Counted from the stretch's first letter, positions 1 to 10,748 are shown. The stretch: DNA of 64,000 bases from an uncultured Methanolobus sp. (GCF_963665675.1 NZ_OY762426.1:3144286-3208285), one strand, 5' to 3'. Program-made: numbers and translations. The notes: generated from the sequence alone by a model not told the origin.

Positions 1-2
1 AT

Positions 3-485
3 ATTGACATGTATTCTGCAGATACGGGTTATAAAGCATTCAAGAATCATGCAGATATCTGGTATCATTTGAATGCAAGGCCAGTTATTGCATATCCAAA
101 AAATGCTGTGATCAGCAAAGAGGGCGAAATGGACAAAATCGACCATTGGGTAAATAAAATGTGGTTCCTGGGTGGGAATATACTTGCAAGTACTGAAGAA
201 AAACTAAAATTCCTATATGAGATTGGAATGTCTAAACAGGTTGGGATGAACTTACGTAATCAAAATATGAGGGATGAATCGTTCTATGAGCTATACAAGA
301 AAAGAGGAGAATGCGAATCAAAGCACGGACACATTAAAGATGTAGTCAAGTTCGACATCAGAAGAGTTAGAGTAGAGAGTAGAAAACTCTACTCTCTACT
401 GAGTTTTGTATCGTATCAGTTACTTGTACTTACAGAAATACAGAATGGGTTTGAGAAAAGAAATTCATTTGGAAGCTTTTATTGA
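3..485 (+). CDS. DDE transposase, C-terminal part
   Basis: The frame is already open at the window edge, so the 5' end of the gene is missing and the ATG at 9 need not be the start. The visible part begins with an acidic residue before SADTGYKA, which resembles the second catalytic Asp region of DDE transposases. It later has YKKRGECESKHGHIK, resembling the region around the catalytic Glu, and ends in a hydrophobic helix and a basic tail. It would cut and join the ends of an insertion sequence. I cannot see the other end of the element or assign an IS family. The frame shows no stop or shift, so the intact gene may extend outside the window. Confidence 0.7.
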   Translation: MDMYSADTGYKAFKNHADIWYHLNARPVIAYPKNAVISKEGEMDKIDHWVNKMWFLGGNILASTEEKLKFLYEIGMSKQVGMNLRNQNMRDESFYELYKKRGECESKHGHIKDVVKFDIRRVRVESRKLYSLLSFVSYQLLVLTEIQNGFEKRNSFGSFY

Positions 486-506
486 AAATGTTTGTCTAAT
501 TAGAAT

Positions 507-542
507 AGAGGTATTTGGAAGCTAATTAGATAACCTCTTTTT
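507..542 (+). terminator. hairpin plus T-run terminator
   Basis: AGAGGT (507-512) can pair with ACCTCT (533-538), and a run of T follows directly. It lies 22 bases after the transposase stop codon and probably ends that transcript. Confidence 0.5.
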
Positions 543-736
543 AGGAAAATGTCTAAAGTAAAAATTTCCAGATTTTTAATCTGGAACAAACACAATCAAT
601 CCTTTTTGTGTTCCTGTCGCAAGGAATACTCAGAAAAATTATCCTTTTAAAATTATTGTGCTAAATAAATAGAAAATAGGATACCTACAAAGCCAAAGTT
701 TAGGATTTTGATCAGATATTAAAAGACCCATACCGG

Positions 737-749
737 ATAATATATAATC
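737..749 (+). promoter_or_regulatory. TATA box for META-domain gene
   Basis: An ATAATATATAATC stretch sits about 35 bases before the ATG at 783, which fits an archaeal TATA box with a short leader. Confidence 0.5.
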
Positions 750-782
750 TTCTCCATTTATATTGAGTATCAGGAGATTAAG

Positions 783-1265
783 ATGTTGAAGCTTACAGAA
801 AAGGTGGTTATAACAATTATAATTCTGGCCATGCTCACGTTGGCAGTTTCAGTTTCTGCCTGTGTTGATAAAGAATCATTCAGGGAGAGTGATGCAGAGG
901 AAATAGTAGTTAGTGCATCAAGTATTTCTAATGTTACATGGGAATGGGCCGGTACCATTGAACATGATGCAAAGACACCATTAGTTGTTCCGGACCCTAA
1001 GAAATACACGATTATGTTCATGGAAGATGGAACCTATAATATTGTTGCAGACTGCAATACCGGAAGTGGGACATATGTCCTTGATAACGATAGTGTAACA
1101 CTGAATCCCGGTGCAATGACACTTATGGAATGCGGAGAAGATTCTATAAGTAATAAGTACCTTGCATATCTGGGGAATGTAGATGCGGTTGTGCTTGAAG
1201 GTGAGCAATTAAAACTGTATCTGAAAGGCGGTGACGACAGAATGCTTTTCTCACTGCAGTACTGA
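783..1265 (+). CDS. META (HslJ-like) domain lipoprotein
   Basis: A 160-residue secreted protein. Residues 8-27 form a signal segment ending in the lipobox-like SVSAC, so Cys27 may be lipid-anchored outside the membrane. From about residue 47 it matches the META/HslJ fold: an initial WEW strand, YTIMFMEDGTY, DCNTGSGTY and a PGAMTLMEC segment with the family's conserved cysteines. META-domain proteins are stress or envelope proteins of uncertain biochemical role, such as HslJ in bacteria. The gene appears monocistronic, with its own TATA box, and the next gene starts 55 bases downstream. Confidence 0.75.
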   Translation: MLKLTEKVVITIIILAMLTLAVSVSACVDKESFRESDAEEIVVSASSISNVTWEWAGTIEHDAKTPLVVPDPKKYTIMFMEDGTYNIVADCNTGSGTYVLDNDSVTLNPGAMTLMECGEDSISNKYLAYLGNVDAVVLEGEQLKLYLKGGDDRMLFSLQY

Positions 1266-1320
1266 GCATTCTGGATTAATACACAAGATATAATTCCTTT
1301 AGCGGTCATTATAACTTCAA

Positions 1321-2142
1321 ATGGATGAAGAAAAATTCAATGATCTGAAAACATGGTTTGAGGATTATGTCAGGTCATTTCATTCAGATGACAGTTTTGT
1401 CCGGCAGAATGTGATACTTAAGGAGAATCATAGTATCAGGGTATGTGAGAATGCTGCCCTGATAGCTGCTTCTGAAAATATGGATCATAAAGAATATTAT
1501 CTTGCAAAGGCGATTGCACTTCTTCATGACGTAGGACGATTCGAACAGATAAGCAAATACAGAACGTTTAAAGATAGCGAATCTGAAAACCATGCTGTTT
1601 TAGGTGTGAAAATCCTGAAAGCTGAAAAAGTACTTGAAAAACTTCCGGTGACTGAACAACGAATAGTTCTTTTTTCCATTGTTAATCACAACAGGTTCAG
1701 AATTAAAGGTAATCCTGACAAAAAAGCTCTTTTTCATGCAAAACTCATAAGAGACGCAGACAAACTTGACATCTATAAAGTGCTGCTGGATCATCACAAC
1801 AAAAGAGATGAACAACCAAATCCTGCACTTGATATGGGACTGCCTGATATCCCGGATTATTCATCTGAAATTGTAGGGGAAATCCTGGAAAACAAGGTTG
1901 CAGGTATCAGTCATGTAAGAACATGCAATGATATGAACCTCACTCGTCTGGCATGGCTTTTCGATATGAGTTTCAGGGAAACCTTCCATCTTGTAAGAGA
2001 GCGTCGATTCATTGATAAATTGATAGCAACCCTGCCGCAAAATGAAGAAATTACTTCCCTTCAGCTCCATCTGAACAGATATCTGGACATGATGCTACAA
2101 AACCATAATCTGTGTGCCTCTGATGCAAACACTGAAGTCTGA
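1321..2142 (+). CDS. HD-domain phosphohydrolase
   Basis: A 273-residue soluble protein. An HD domain runs from about residue 35 to 190: His38 in NHSIRV, the HD pair in ALLHDVGRFEQ (about residues 68-78), a further His-rich stretch (VNHNRF) and Asp in LIRDADKLD near residue 144. These are the metal ligands of HD phosphohydrolases, which usually cleave nucleotides or signalling phosphates; the substrate here cannot be told. No signal peptide or membrane segment is seen. There is no clear ribosome site before the ATG at 1321. Confidence 0.85.
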   Translation: MDEEKFNDLKTWFEDYVRSFHSDDSFVRQNVILKENHSIRVCENAALIAASENMDHKEYYLAKAIALLHDVGRFEQISKYRTFKDSESENHAVLGVKILKAEKVLEKLPVTEQRIVLFSIVNHNRFRIKGNPDKKALFHAKLIRDADKLDIYKVLLDHHNKRDEQPNPALDMGLPDIPDYSSEIVGEILENKVAGISHVRTCNDMNLTRLAWLFDMSFRETFHLVRERRFIDKLIATLPQNEEITSLQLHLNRYLDMMLQNHNLCASDANTEV

Positions 2143-2287
2143 CGCGTTGCATCTTCTTTTCTTAATTAATTCTGTATAGTTGGCCCGTGAATATGGATTC
2201 AAATTAATTTGTAATTCTGGAAAGCTTTTTATCTAACCGTAATTATATCATAATTGTTAATTATATTGCTTGTGGGATATAGCTGGT

Positions 2288-4660
2288 ATGTCAGACTTTA
2301 ATAGATATAAAAAACTGGTCTCTGATCTTCCTGTTGGTATCATATGTTCTGATCTCAATGGGAATATCACGTTTGTCAACAAGTTCCTTATTCAAAACCA
2401 ATGGTTCACAGCGGAAGAGTTGGCTGATGGTAAGAACATATCTTTAATCAGATCTAAAGGATCTGAATTCAGAGATTTGTTCGAAGAAAGTCTGAAGTTA
2501 AATTATGAAGCTGAGAGGATGGTCCGGCAAACTGAGAGCAGTAACGGACTGTTTCTCAGGATCAGGATGAAACCGGAAACAGATGATAATGAACAGGTTA
2601 CCGGCCTTATTTTTGTCATCGAAGAGATTTTAGCAGGGGCAGATATCTCCAGCCGATTTCAGAGATATATGGTAGAAGACATCATAGAAGAAACATATCT
2701 GGAATTTAAAGATTTACCTGTAGCTGATATAGATGACAGTATTATCAAATCCCTGCCGTCCATTGGAAAAATAACAGAGTCTGATGTTATCTGCATTTTT
2801 CAGTTCACTTCTAAAGGCCGGACATTCTGTGATCATAGCTGGCACAGAAATCAGGATGATTTTCCCAGGGAAGAAAAGCTTAAAAAATTTGTTATGGCAA
2901 ACCCTGACTGTTTTAACATTACAGACAAAAAAATGTTCATCCTCAGCAACAATGACCTGAGTAAAATAGAATGTCTGGGAGAACAATTATCTGGCATTTT
3001 TGACGGAGATAACAATTCATTAATTATTGTTCCCATGTACGGGCACAGGCATAAAATCGGTTTCATATGTATTAGTTCTTCTATTGAATCTGAAAGCACA
3101 GACCCTGAATTGTTACGCCTGTTTAATTATCTTGGTGAGATTTATGTTAATGCCCTGGAACACAGGAATGCCGACAAGCTTCTGCTTAAGAGTGAAGAAA
3201 AATATCACAGGATATTCAAAGAGATACATGATATCTATTATGAAGCGGACCTGGGAGGGATTATCCTTACAATAAGTCCGTCTGTCCAGTATTACCTTGG
3301 ATATGAAGACAGTGAACTTATTGGTCGTTCCATACAGTTGCTCTACAAAGACCCACATGACAGAAATGCGTTCCTTCGTGAAATTGTAAAAAATGGTTAT
3401 GTTTCCCATTATGCAATAACACTTGCAAATAAAAATGGCAGTACGGTCTACATTTCGGTAAATGCTCATCTGGTCTATGAAAACGGTATTCCTACTATGA
3501 TAGCCGGAATGATAAGGGATGTCACAGAGCTAAAGAAAGCTCATATGGAACTGAAAGAACAAAAGAAGCTCCTGGCAAGCACTTTTGAATCAATCCCGGA
3601 TCTTCTTGTTGTAGTAGACCATGATTACAACATAATCCTTAGTAACTGGAAAGGTCATGAATATTTCAAAAACGAGAATAAAATTCCTGGTGTCCTGTGT
3701 TACAAAACTTTCCGGCAAAAGGATAAACCCTGTGAACCATGTTTACCATTCAGTGTTTTTGAGTCCGGTGAAATACTGACTTATCAAACGCATAACGATG
3801 TAGATGATACATTCCGCGAGGTACGTGTAATACCAATATTTGACAATGAGGGCAATGTCTCAAAAATACTGGAACATGTAAGGGATATTACCGAGCAGAA
3901 GAGGGCTGAACAGGAGATAATTGACGCAAAGATCATTGCAGAAACTGCCAGTAAGGCAAAAAGTGAGTTCATTGCAAACATGAGCCATGAATTACGTACT
4001 CCTCTGAATTCAATAATTGGCTTCTCAGATTTTCTGCTTGACGGGACTTTTGGAAAGCTCAATAATAAGCAGAATAGATATACTTCAAATATATCCAATA
4101 GTGGCAAGCATCTCCTGATGATAATAAATGATATTCTGGATATATCTAAAATTGAAGCAGGTGAAATGGAGCTGAGACCTGAATCTTTTGCCATTCAGGA
4201 AACAGTTGAGGAAGTCATCAATATAATGCTTCCTCAGGCACATAAAAAAGGCATTCGTCTCACAAACAAAATAATAGGTGCTTTAACCGTAAATGCAGAC
4301 CGTGCTAAAATAAAACAGGTTCTTTACAACCTGTTAAGCAATGCAGTCAAATTCACACCAACAGGTGGGTCGGTCAGCATAGGTGCAAATATAAACGATG
4401 AACTGCTAACAATAATTGTTTGTGATACAGGCATTGGTATTTCAGCGGAGGATAAAGAAATATTATTCCATCCGTTCAAACAGATTGATTCCTTCTACAA
4501 CAGGCAGCATGAAGGAACAGGTCTGGGACTTGCACTTGTCAGCAAGATCATAGAAATGCATAATGGAAGCATCAATGTCAACAGTGAGCCGGGGAAGGGG
4601 AGCTGTTTTATTGTTAAAATACCAGTGGAACAGAAGAAACTGAAGTCAGACAAACTTTAA
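2288..4660 (+). CDS. soluble PAS/GAF sensor histidine kinase
   Basis: About 790 residues with no membrane segment, so it should sense signals in the cytoplasm. In order: a PAS domain (about residues 8-100), a GAF-like region (about 150-300), two further PAS domains (about 305-420 and 435-535), a HisKA dimerisation domain with the phosphorylated His in MSHELRTPLNS (about 560), and a HATPase domain with NLLSNAVKF, DTGIGIS and GTGLGLAL boxes. I prefer the ATG at 2288 over the in-frame TTG at 2270. The HKD/SDFLL region closely resembles the two other kinases in the window, so they are paralogues. No receiver protein is encoded beside it. Confidence 0.9.
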   Translation: MSDFNRYKKLVSDLPVGIICSDLNGNITFVNKFLIQNQWFTAEELADGKNISLIRSKGSEFRDLFEESLKLNYEAERMVRQTESSNGLFLRIRMKPETDDNEQVTGLIFVIEEILAGADISSRFQRYMVEDIIEETYLEFKDLPVADIDDSIIKSLPSIGKITESDVICIFQFTSKGRTFCDHSWHRNQDDFPREEKLKKFVMANPDCFNITDKKMFILSNNDLSKIECLGEQLSGIFDGDNNSLIIVPMYGHRHKIGFICISSSIESESTDPELLRLFNYLGEIYVNALEHRNADKLLLKSEEKYHRIFKEIHDIYYEADLGGIILTISPSVQYYLGYEDSELIGRSIQLLYKDPHDRNAFLREIVKNGYVSHYAITLANKNGSTVYISVNAHLVYENGIPTMIAGMIRDVTELKKAHMELKEQKKLLASTFESIPDLLVVVDHDYNIILSNWKGHEYFKNENKIPGVLCYKTFRQKDKPCEPCLPFSVFESGEILTYQTHNDVDDTFREVRVIPIFDNEGNVSKILEHVRDITEQKRAEQEIIDAKIIAETASKAKSEFIANMSHELRTPLNSIIGFSDFLLDGTFGKLNNKQNRYTSNISNSGKHLLMIINDILDISKIEAGEMELRPESFAIQETVEEVINIMLPQAHKKGIRLTNKIIGALTVNADRAKIKQVLYNLLSNAVKFTPTGGSVSIGANINDELLTIIVCDTGIGISAEDKEILFHPFKQIDSFYNRQHEGTGLGLALVSKIIEMHNGSINVNSEPGKGSCFIVKIPVEQKKLKSDKL

Positions 4661-4762
4661 TTTGCTGACGATCACGTTTTTTGTGTCCGGACAAAATAAT
4701 CCAATAAATTCAGAGACAGCAGCAGGTGACTTATTATTCAGGAATACAATCATTTTTTACCA

Positions 4763-6133
4763 GTGATTCTAATCATCATTCTTTTGTCTTTTGTTTCTTA
4801 CGGATGCATTGATATACAAACACAGGAAGTATCTGCAGATAATGGTACAGAGAATAATCTCAGCACAGATATGGTCCTTGGTTCTAATCATGTAAATTAC
4901 ACACAGACACTCAAAAAAACCGGGATACTGGAACTTGATAATGAATATTCTGTGAAGGTTCTGGATATTAACAAACAAAGTGAAAGTGTTTATCTCTCTT
5001 TTAGAAAAGACGGCAATGAATATGCCACAAGCACCATGTTTACAAATAGAACATACAATGTGAAAGACACAAACGGAGAGAATATCATCTATAATATCAG
5101 GGTTGACAATATACCCGAAAGTAGTTTTATTGTCAATCTAAGCTATACGACATATCCTGCAATAGCTCTTGAGACCGGAATATATGAGGGGAAACAAACC
5201 CGGACCGATGTCAAAATAAACAGTGATACTATCATCAGGACCTATCGCTGGGAATATGACAATACTGAATTCTCAGTTGAATATGAATATGATACGGAAT
5301 CATATGATTCATATTCTGAAAGAAGCCGGAACAGGGATTTCAGTCATTTTGTTAATGACCCCTATGATGACGAACTTATATCAATGATCACGGGACAGAT
5401 GGCTGAAATATCTGAAAAAAGCGGATATGTTAGGGATGAGATTCCTTATATTGTTATGGCCTTTGTGCAGTCCCTCCCATATGTAAGTGACAGTGTTTCA
5501 GCAGGCTATGATGAGTATCCGCGTTTTCCTTTTGAGACTCTATATCATGGAGGAGGAGACTGTGAGGATTCATCCATACTTCTGGCGGCGTTGCTTTATG
5601 ATATGGGCTATGGTGTTGCACTCGTAGAGTTTCCTGGACATATGGGTGTGGGTGTGAAAGGTTCACAGGTCCTTGAAGGCAGTTATTATGATTATGCAGG
5701 TACACGCTATTACTATCTTGAGACAACAAATTCAGGATGGAATGTGGGTGTGATACCAGAGGAATATGCTGATCTTGAAGCCTCCGTCCAGCCGGTTCTC
5801 ACCTCGTATCCGCAGCTTCAGGTAGAATTTAGCGGAAATGCCAGGGGAGATGGGTACACAGGCTATGCAGATCTGGAAATCAAAGTCAGCAATATAGGAT
5901 CAGCTGTTGCTGAAAATGTAGTAATTTACTCTGCTCTTGAAAGCACAACTGACAATATGGTATGGGATGATCACAGAATCGACACTGATTCGGATCTGGA
6001 TGTTGACGGGACCATAGAGTACTCAATATATGACCTCAGTGTCCCGGCTGGTGAAAGATACAGAGTCGGTATACGGGCATGGGGATCAAATACAGGGACA
6101 GAATATGTTTACAGTGACTGGATGAGTTTTTAG
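4763..6133 (+). CDS. transglutaminase-like lipoprotein
   Basis: A 456-residue exported protein. The first 15 residues are hydrophobic and end in VSYGC, a lipobox, so it is probably lipid-anchored outside. The transglutaminase-like core lies at about residues 215-300: GGGDCEDSSIL gives the catalytic Cys, and GHMGVGV carries the His. This fold acts as a protease or peptide-modifying enzyme in archaea. A C-terminal beta-sandwich (about 350-456, DLEIKVSNIGSAVAEN) is CARDB-like. The start is a GTG at 4763, the only usable start codon after the upstream in-frame stop, and it has no good ribosome site. Confidence 0.8.
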   Translation: MILIIILLSFVSYGCIDIQTQEVSADNGTENNLSTDMVLGSNHVNYTQTLKKTGILELDNEYSVKVLDINKQSESVYLSFRKDGNEYATSTMFTNRTYNVKDTNGENIIYNIRVDNIPESSFIVNLSYTTYPAIALETGIYEGKQTRTDVKINSDTIIRTYRWEYDNTEFSVEYEYDTESYDSYSERSRNRDFSHFVNDPYDDELISMITGQMAEISEKSGYVRDEIPYIVMAFVQSLPYVSDSVSAGYDEYPRFPFETLYHGGGDCEDSSILLAALLYDMGYGVALVEFPGHMGVGVKGSQVLEGSYYDYAGTRYYYLETTNSGWNVGVIPEEYADLEASVQPVLTSYPQLQVEFSGNARGDGYTGYADLEIKVSNIGSAVAENVVIYSALESTTDNMVWDDHRIDTDSDLDVDGTIEYSIYDLSVPAGERYRVGIRAWGSNTGTEYVYSDWMSF

Positions 6134-6209
6134 ACAATGTAATATTCTGAAGAAAACGCAAAAAAGGTTAAAGCAGGAAAATATTCTTAACTCATTCCTG
6201 CTCTTTTGG

Positions 6210-7382
6210 TCAGATCACATATGCTTTTAATGCAGGTAAACCGTTAAAAGCGACGGAACTGTAACTCTGTGTATAGGCGCCCGTAGTGAATATGTAAAGC
6301 CTTTCATTCTCACGAAGGCTTTCAGGGAATGCATATTTATGATTCTCATACAGAATATCCATGCTATCACATGTAGGACCTGCCAGGATTACTTCTTCTT
6401 CATATCCTCTACTTTCCGAGTATACAGGATATTTGATGCATTCATCAAGTGTTTCTATGAGTCCGCCAAATTTTCCTATATCAAGATACACCCATTTGTA
6501 CTGGTTCATTTTCGCTTTCTTTGAGATCATTATTACTTCTGTTACAATTACACCGGCATCAGCAGTTAATGAGCGTCCGGGTTCTATTATTATCTCAGGA
6601 TGGTTGTCTCCGAAGTCTTCTTTTATGAAACGAAGGATTTCATGTGCATAGGTTTCAAGTTCGTTGGCCGGTGACAGGTATTTTGCGGGAAAACCTCCTC
6701 CGAGATTTATCATTTTAAGCTGAATTCCCTGAAGAGACACTGCTTCAAAGAGATATTTACATTTTGAGATGGCGTTATCCCACTGCCCGATATCGCGTTG
6801 TTGTGAACCTACATGGAAAGAAAGACCATAGGGTTCCAGTCCCATTTCATTTGCCTGAAGTATGAGTTCATAAATCATATCAGGGTGTGCACCGAATTTG
6901 CGGGACAGGGGCCAGTCTGCACCGTCACTTTCGGTAAGCAGGCGGAAAAATACCCGGGAACCCGGAGCATTTCGTGCGATTTTATTCAGGTCGCTCTCGG
7001 AATCAGTTGCAAAAAGGCGAATACCTTTCTTGTATGCGTAAGCAATGTCTTTTTCCTTTTTGATAGTGTTACCATAGCTGATCCTCTCTGGCCAGACGCC
7101 AAGCCTCAGGAGCTGATCGATTTCATACACAGATGCAGCATCAAAACTGGAACCTTTATTTCTCAGGGAAGAAATGACCTCATCAAGGGGATTTGCTTTC
7201 ATTGCATAATATATCTTAACAAAAGGCATGTTTTTGACAAGTTCATCATACATTTTTTCCACTTTGGACAGGTCTACAATAAGAAAAGGAGTTTCTTTGT
7301 CTTTAGAAAACTCTTTTATTCTTTTAAAATCGGCCTCTGATGTGAAATCACTCAGAGGAAATTCGTATTGTACCTTTCTCAT
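6210..7382 (-). CDS. ornithine decarboxylase-family PLP enzyme
   Basis: A 390-residue fold-III PLP decarboxylase of the ornithine/lysine/diaminopimelate decarboxylase family. The PLP lysine lies in YYAMKANP (about residue 63). Further motifs are HVGSQ, NLGGGFP, EPGR and GPTCDSMD, the last with the Cys-Asp of the active site, then GAYT and FNG at the end. The CDS-type motif and the overall length fit ornithine decarboxylase better than LysA. It would make putrescine for polyamines, but substrate choice cannot be proved from sequence. A strong AAGGAG lies 5 bases before the ATG. The gene is flanked by genes of unrelated function. Confidence 0.85.
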   Translation of the reverse strand: MRKVQYEFPLSDFTSEADFKRIKEFSKDKETPFLIVDLSKVEKMYDELVKNMPFVKIYYAMKANPLDEVISSLRNKGSSFDAASVYEIDQLLRLGVWPERISYGNTIKKEKDIAYAYKKGIRLFATDSESDLNKIARNAPGSRVFFRLLTESDGADWPLSRKFGAHPDMIYELILQANEMGLEPYGLSFHVGSQQRDIGQWDNAISKCKYLFEAVSLQGIQLKMINLGGGFPAKYLSPANELETYAHEILRFIKEDFGDNHPEIIIEPGRSLTADAGVIVTEVIMISKKAKMNQYKWVYLDIGKFGGLIETLDECIKYPVYSESRGYEEEVILAGPTCDSMDILYENHKYAFPESLRENERLYIFTTGAYTQSYSSVAFNGLPALKAYVI

Positions 7383-7626
7383 AATTACTCCTTTTAAATG
7401 TTCAAATATTTGCTATAGCACAGTATTATGACTAATAAACAGTTTAAAATCATTATAAATCATAAATACTTGATAATTCAATTCCATTATCATTTTAAGT
7501 ATTTAAAACTGATTGATAATTGATTATAAATGAAAATATGCAGTTTATTCAAAAAATATATGACATTTAAGAGCAGTTACACTAATTAGTGCAATAGGCT
7601 CTTTAAAAACAGCTAATATATGCAAT

Positions 7627-10600
7627 TTATTCTATACGGGATCTGCCTTTTCCTTTGACAGGGAGCGTGAAGGAAAATTCGCTTCCTTTCCCGATTTCAC
7701 TTTTAACCCAGATATTTCCACCATGCATTTTAACAAATTTCTTAATGATGGCAAGACCAAGTCCACTTCCCCTGTACTTGCGTGTCGAAGAACCATCTAC
7801 CTGATAAAATGGGTTAAATATCTCCTTAATGTCATCTTCAGAAATACCAATTCCTGAATCAGCAACAGATATCTGTATCTTGTTTTCTTCCTTAAAATAT
7901 ACATTAACGCTTATAGATCCATTTCCGGGAGTGAATTTCAGCGCATTATCAATCAAATTGTAAAGTATCTCTTTGACCTTTGTCCTGTCAGCTATTACAT
8001 CAAGCTGTCTAATGTCCGATTGCAGCTCAAGTGAAATTCCTTTTCTTCCGGCCAGTATGAACATCATAGAATGAACGTCATGGACAGTGCGGATAATATC
8101 AAATTTAGTATAATCCAGTTCCATTTCCCCGAATTCCATCTGTGAAATATCGAGAATATTATTAATAAGATTCAAAAGCAGGGTACCACTCTTAAAAATA
8201 TTTTCAACATGTTTCGTTTGTTCCTCATTAAGATCGCCGGAAATACCTTCAAGAAGCAGGTCTGAAAAACCTATGATAGAACTAAGCGGGGTTTTCAGTT
8301 CATGACTGGTATTGGCCAGAAACTCAGCTTTGCTGCGATTCGCATTGTCTGAAATCATCTTCGCTTTCAGTATCTCCTTTTCCGCTTTCTTTCTTTTAGT
8401 AATATCACGGAAAAAAACCAGGGCTCCGTCTTTACCTTCGTAGTTAACAGGAACTGCTGTAACCTCTGCAACAAAAGAACTTCCGTCAAGTCGCAGGCAT
8501 ATTTCCTCCATCAAAGGAATTGCTTGTTTTTTATTGTTTAAAATATCAATCTTCTCATTTATTCTTTCATGTGAATCAGGGTGGATGCAGTTAACAACTG
8601 GCTTTCCCTTTAATTCATCTAAAGACTTAGCTCCCAAAAGCTCCATTGCTGTCGGGTTAAGGTATGTGAATTTACTTTCAGTCTGAACAAAAATGGCTTC
8701 GGGAGCGCTTTCAACAAGCAGCCTGAAACGGGATTCACTTTCCTGAAGTGCTCTCTGTGCTTCCCTTTCCTCGGTCTGGTCACGGAATACAAGCACCACA
8801 CCGGATATATCGCCTTCTTCATTTATGATTGGGGAGCCACTGTCAGCTATAGGAGTTTCGTTTCTGTCTCTGGAAATAAGAAGTGTGTGGTTAGCCAGAC
8901 CAACGATATTTCCTTCCCTGAGGACTTTTTGGACAGGACTTTCAACCGTTTTCCTGCTATCCTCATTTATTATCCGGAATATTTCTTCAAGTTTTTTGTC
9001 TTTGGCTTCAAGTTCATTCCATCCCGTTAGCTCTTCAGCAATTCGGTTCATCTGCCGGAGATTCCCGGAAGTATCAGTTGTGATCACTCCGTCACCTATG
9101 CTATACAAGGTTGTCCTGAAAAGTTTTTCACTTTCGCTGAGTGCCTGTTCAGCAATTCTTTGATTAGTTACATCATGAATTATGGAACAAAGAACTGTTT
9201 TTCCCTCAATCGGTACCGGGCCACTGTATACATCAACATCCCTGACTGATCCGTCTGAAAGTAAATGTTTAAAATGGAAATAACTACGCTGTTCTTTTCT
9301 GGCAAGGTCCATTTCTGCTTTGGTTTCGTCCATAGAAAGATTATTAATATCGGCAATATTCATTGTGCAAAGTTTTTCATGGTTCCAGCCATAATAATCT
9401 ACAGCTGCAGGATTCACATCAAGAATAGCCCCGCTATCCGGATCAACTATAAGCATAACAGATTTGTTCTGTTCAAAAAGGCCACGATACCGGGCTTCGC
9501 TTTCTTTAACCCGCTCTTCCATTACTTTGCGCTGTGTAACATCAGTAATAAAACCTTCAAGTGCTACTATATCACCTTTGGAATCAACTACTCCTTTACC
9601 TTGTTCCCACACCCATTTTTCTTCGCCTGAAGCAGTTTTTATTCTGTATTCGGCCTGGAAGGCTTCATCTTTTTCAAGGGATTTCTGCCATTTGTTCCAT
9701 ACGTAATCCCTGAATTCAGGTTCAATGAGATCATTGAATGAGATTTTCCTGTTATCCACAATATCTTCCGGCTTATATGCTGTAAGTTCAAAACATCCCT
9801 GTGATATAAACCGCATTGTCCAATCCCTGTCAAGGTCGCAGCGATAAGCAATACCCGGTAAATTTGAAAGAAGAACAGATTTACTCCTTTCACTCTCTAT
9901 AAGCCCGCTTTCAAGCTTTTTGCGATCACTTATATTCCTCAGAAAACAGAATAAGCCATGGGAATCCGTAGTTGTGTAAATGGCGCTGACTTCAATATCA
10001 ATTATATTCCCATCTTTTGTACGATGGTGGGTTTCGAATAAATCTTTGCCGGTTTTGATGGTTCTGTCAATCTGATATATGATTTGCCTTTCATCCATAT
10101 CGACCTCCAGATCAGATATCTTCATATCCAGCAATTCTTTGTAGGAATAACCGGACATTTCACAATATTTTGCATTTACGTCCAGTATTCTGCCTTCTTT
10201 ATCTATGTACCAGAAACCATCAACTGTCATTTCTGTGATAATACGATACCTTTGTGCGTATTCAATGTCTTTTTTGTTCAGATGTCCATGGTTTTTTTGT
10301 GACATACATAATTGGATGGAAGCCAGCAGTTGCTCATCGGAGACAGGCCATACAAGACAACCGGAAAATGACATTTCAGCAAGTTCAATGATATCCTGTT
10401 TAGTTGCTCCGGAAATAATCGGAAGCACAGGAATTCCACATGACTTCAACATTCCTTTCAGTTTAGCTGATAGTCCTCCAAAATCGGATTTTATCCTTAA
10501 GATTACAATATCCTGCTCTCCTTCGTACAATGGACTTTTTCTGTTTAAGATAGAAAAATCATCTATATTACTATCAAAGACAGTATGTCCCATAGACTTG

Positions 10601-10662
10601 AGTTTTTCTGACAGTTCCCGTGTTTTAGATCTGTCTTCAGAAAGCAACAATATTTTGACCAT
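7627..10662 (-). CDS. multi-PAS sensor histidine kinase with degenerate receiver
   Basis: A 1011-residue soluble protein. The first 125 residues look like a receiver domain, but the usual phosphoacceptor Asp cluster is not evident (ILRIK replaces the Asp strand). Five PAS domains follow at about residues 140-250, 265-380, 390-500, 515-630 and 645-755, separated by RKKLE/RKVME-type linkers. Then come HisKA (NTSHELKTPLSS, about 780) and HATPase (NLIDNALKF, DSGIGIS, GSGLGLAI). It is a hybrid-like cytoplasmic sensor, possibly redox- or ligand-responsive. GGTGG lies just before the ATG. No adjacent response regulator is seen. Confidence 0.9.
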   Translation of the reverse strand: MVKILLLSEDRSKTRELSEKLKSMGHTVFDSNIDDFSILNRKSPLYEGEQDIVILRIKSDFGGLSAKLKGMLKSCGIPVLPIISGATKQDIIELAEMSFSGCLVWPVSDEQLLASIQLCMSQKNHGHLNKKDIEYAQRYRIITEMTVDGFWYIDKEGRILDVNAKYCEMSGYSYKELLDMKISDLEVDMDERQIIYQIDRTIKTGKDLFETHHRTKDGNIIDIEVSAIYTTTDSHGLFCFLRNISDRKKLESGLIESERSKSVLLSNLPGIAYRCDLDRDWTMRFISQGCFELTAYKPEDIVDNRKISFNDLIEPEFRDYVWNKWQKSLEKDEAFQAEYRIKTASGEEKWVWEQGKGVVDSKGDIVALEGFITDVTQRKVMEERVKESEARYRGLFEQNKSVMLIVDPDSGAILDVNPAAVDYYGWNHEKLCTMNIADINNLSMDETKAEMDLARKEQRSYFHFKHLLSDGSVRDVDVYSGPVPIEGKTVLCSIIHDVTNQRIAEQALSESEKLFRTTLYSIGDGVITTDTSGNLRQMNRIAEELTGWNELEAKDKKLEEIFRIINEDSRKTVESPVQKVLREGNIVGLANHTLLISRDRNETPIADSGSPIINEEGDISGVVLVFRDQTEEREAQRALQESESRFRLLVESAPEAIFVQTESKFTYLNPTAMELLGAKSLDELKGKPVVNCIHPDSHERINEKIDILNNKKQAIPLMEEICLRLDGSSFVAEVTAVPVNYEGKDGALVFFRDITKRKKAEKEILKAKMISDNANRSKAEFLANTSHELKTPLSSIIGFSDLLLEGISGDLNEEQTKHVENIFKSGTLLLNLINNILDISQMEFGEMELDYTKFDIIRTVHDVHSMMFILAGRKGISLELQSDIRQLDVIADRTKVKEILYNLIDNALKFTPGNGSISVNVYFKEENKIQISVADSGIGISEDDIKEIFNPFYQVDGSSTRKYRGSGLGLAIIKKFVKMHGGNIWVKSEIGKGSEFSFTLPVKGKGRSRIE

Positions 10663-10748
10663 TCCACCATCTTTAAACTGTTCTGATTTAAAAAAAGTAT
10701 TTAAATCATATAAATAAGTGACGGACTATGCTATCCTTTCCGGCAGTT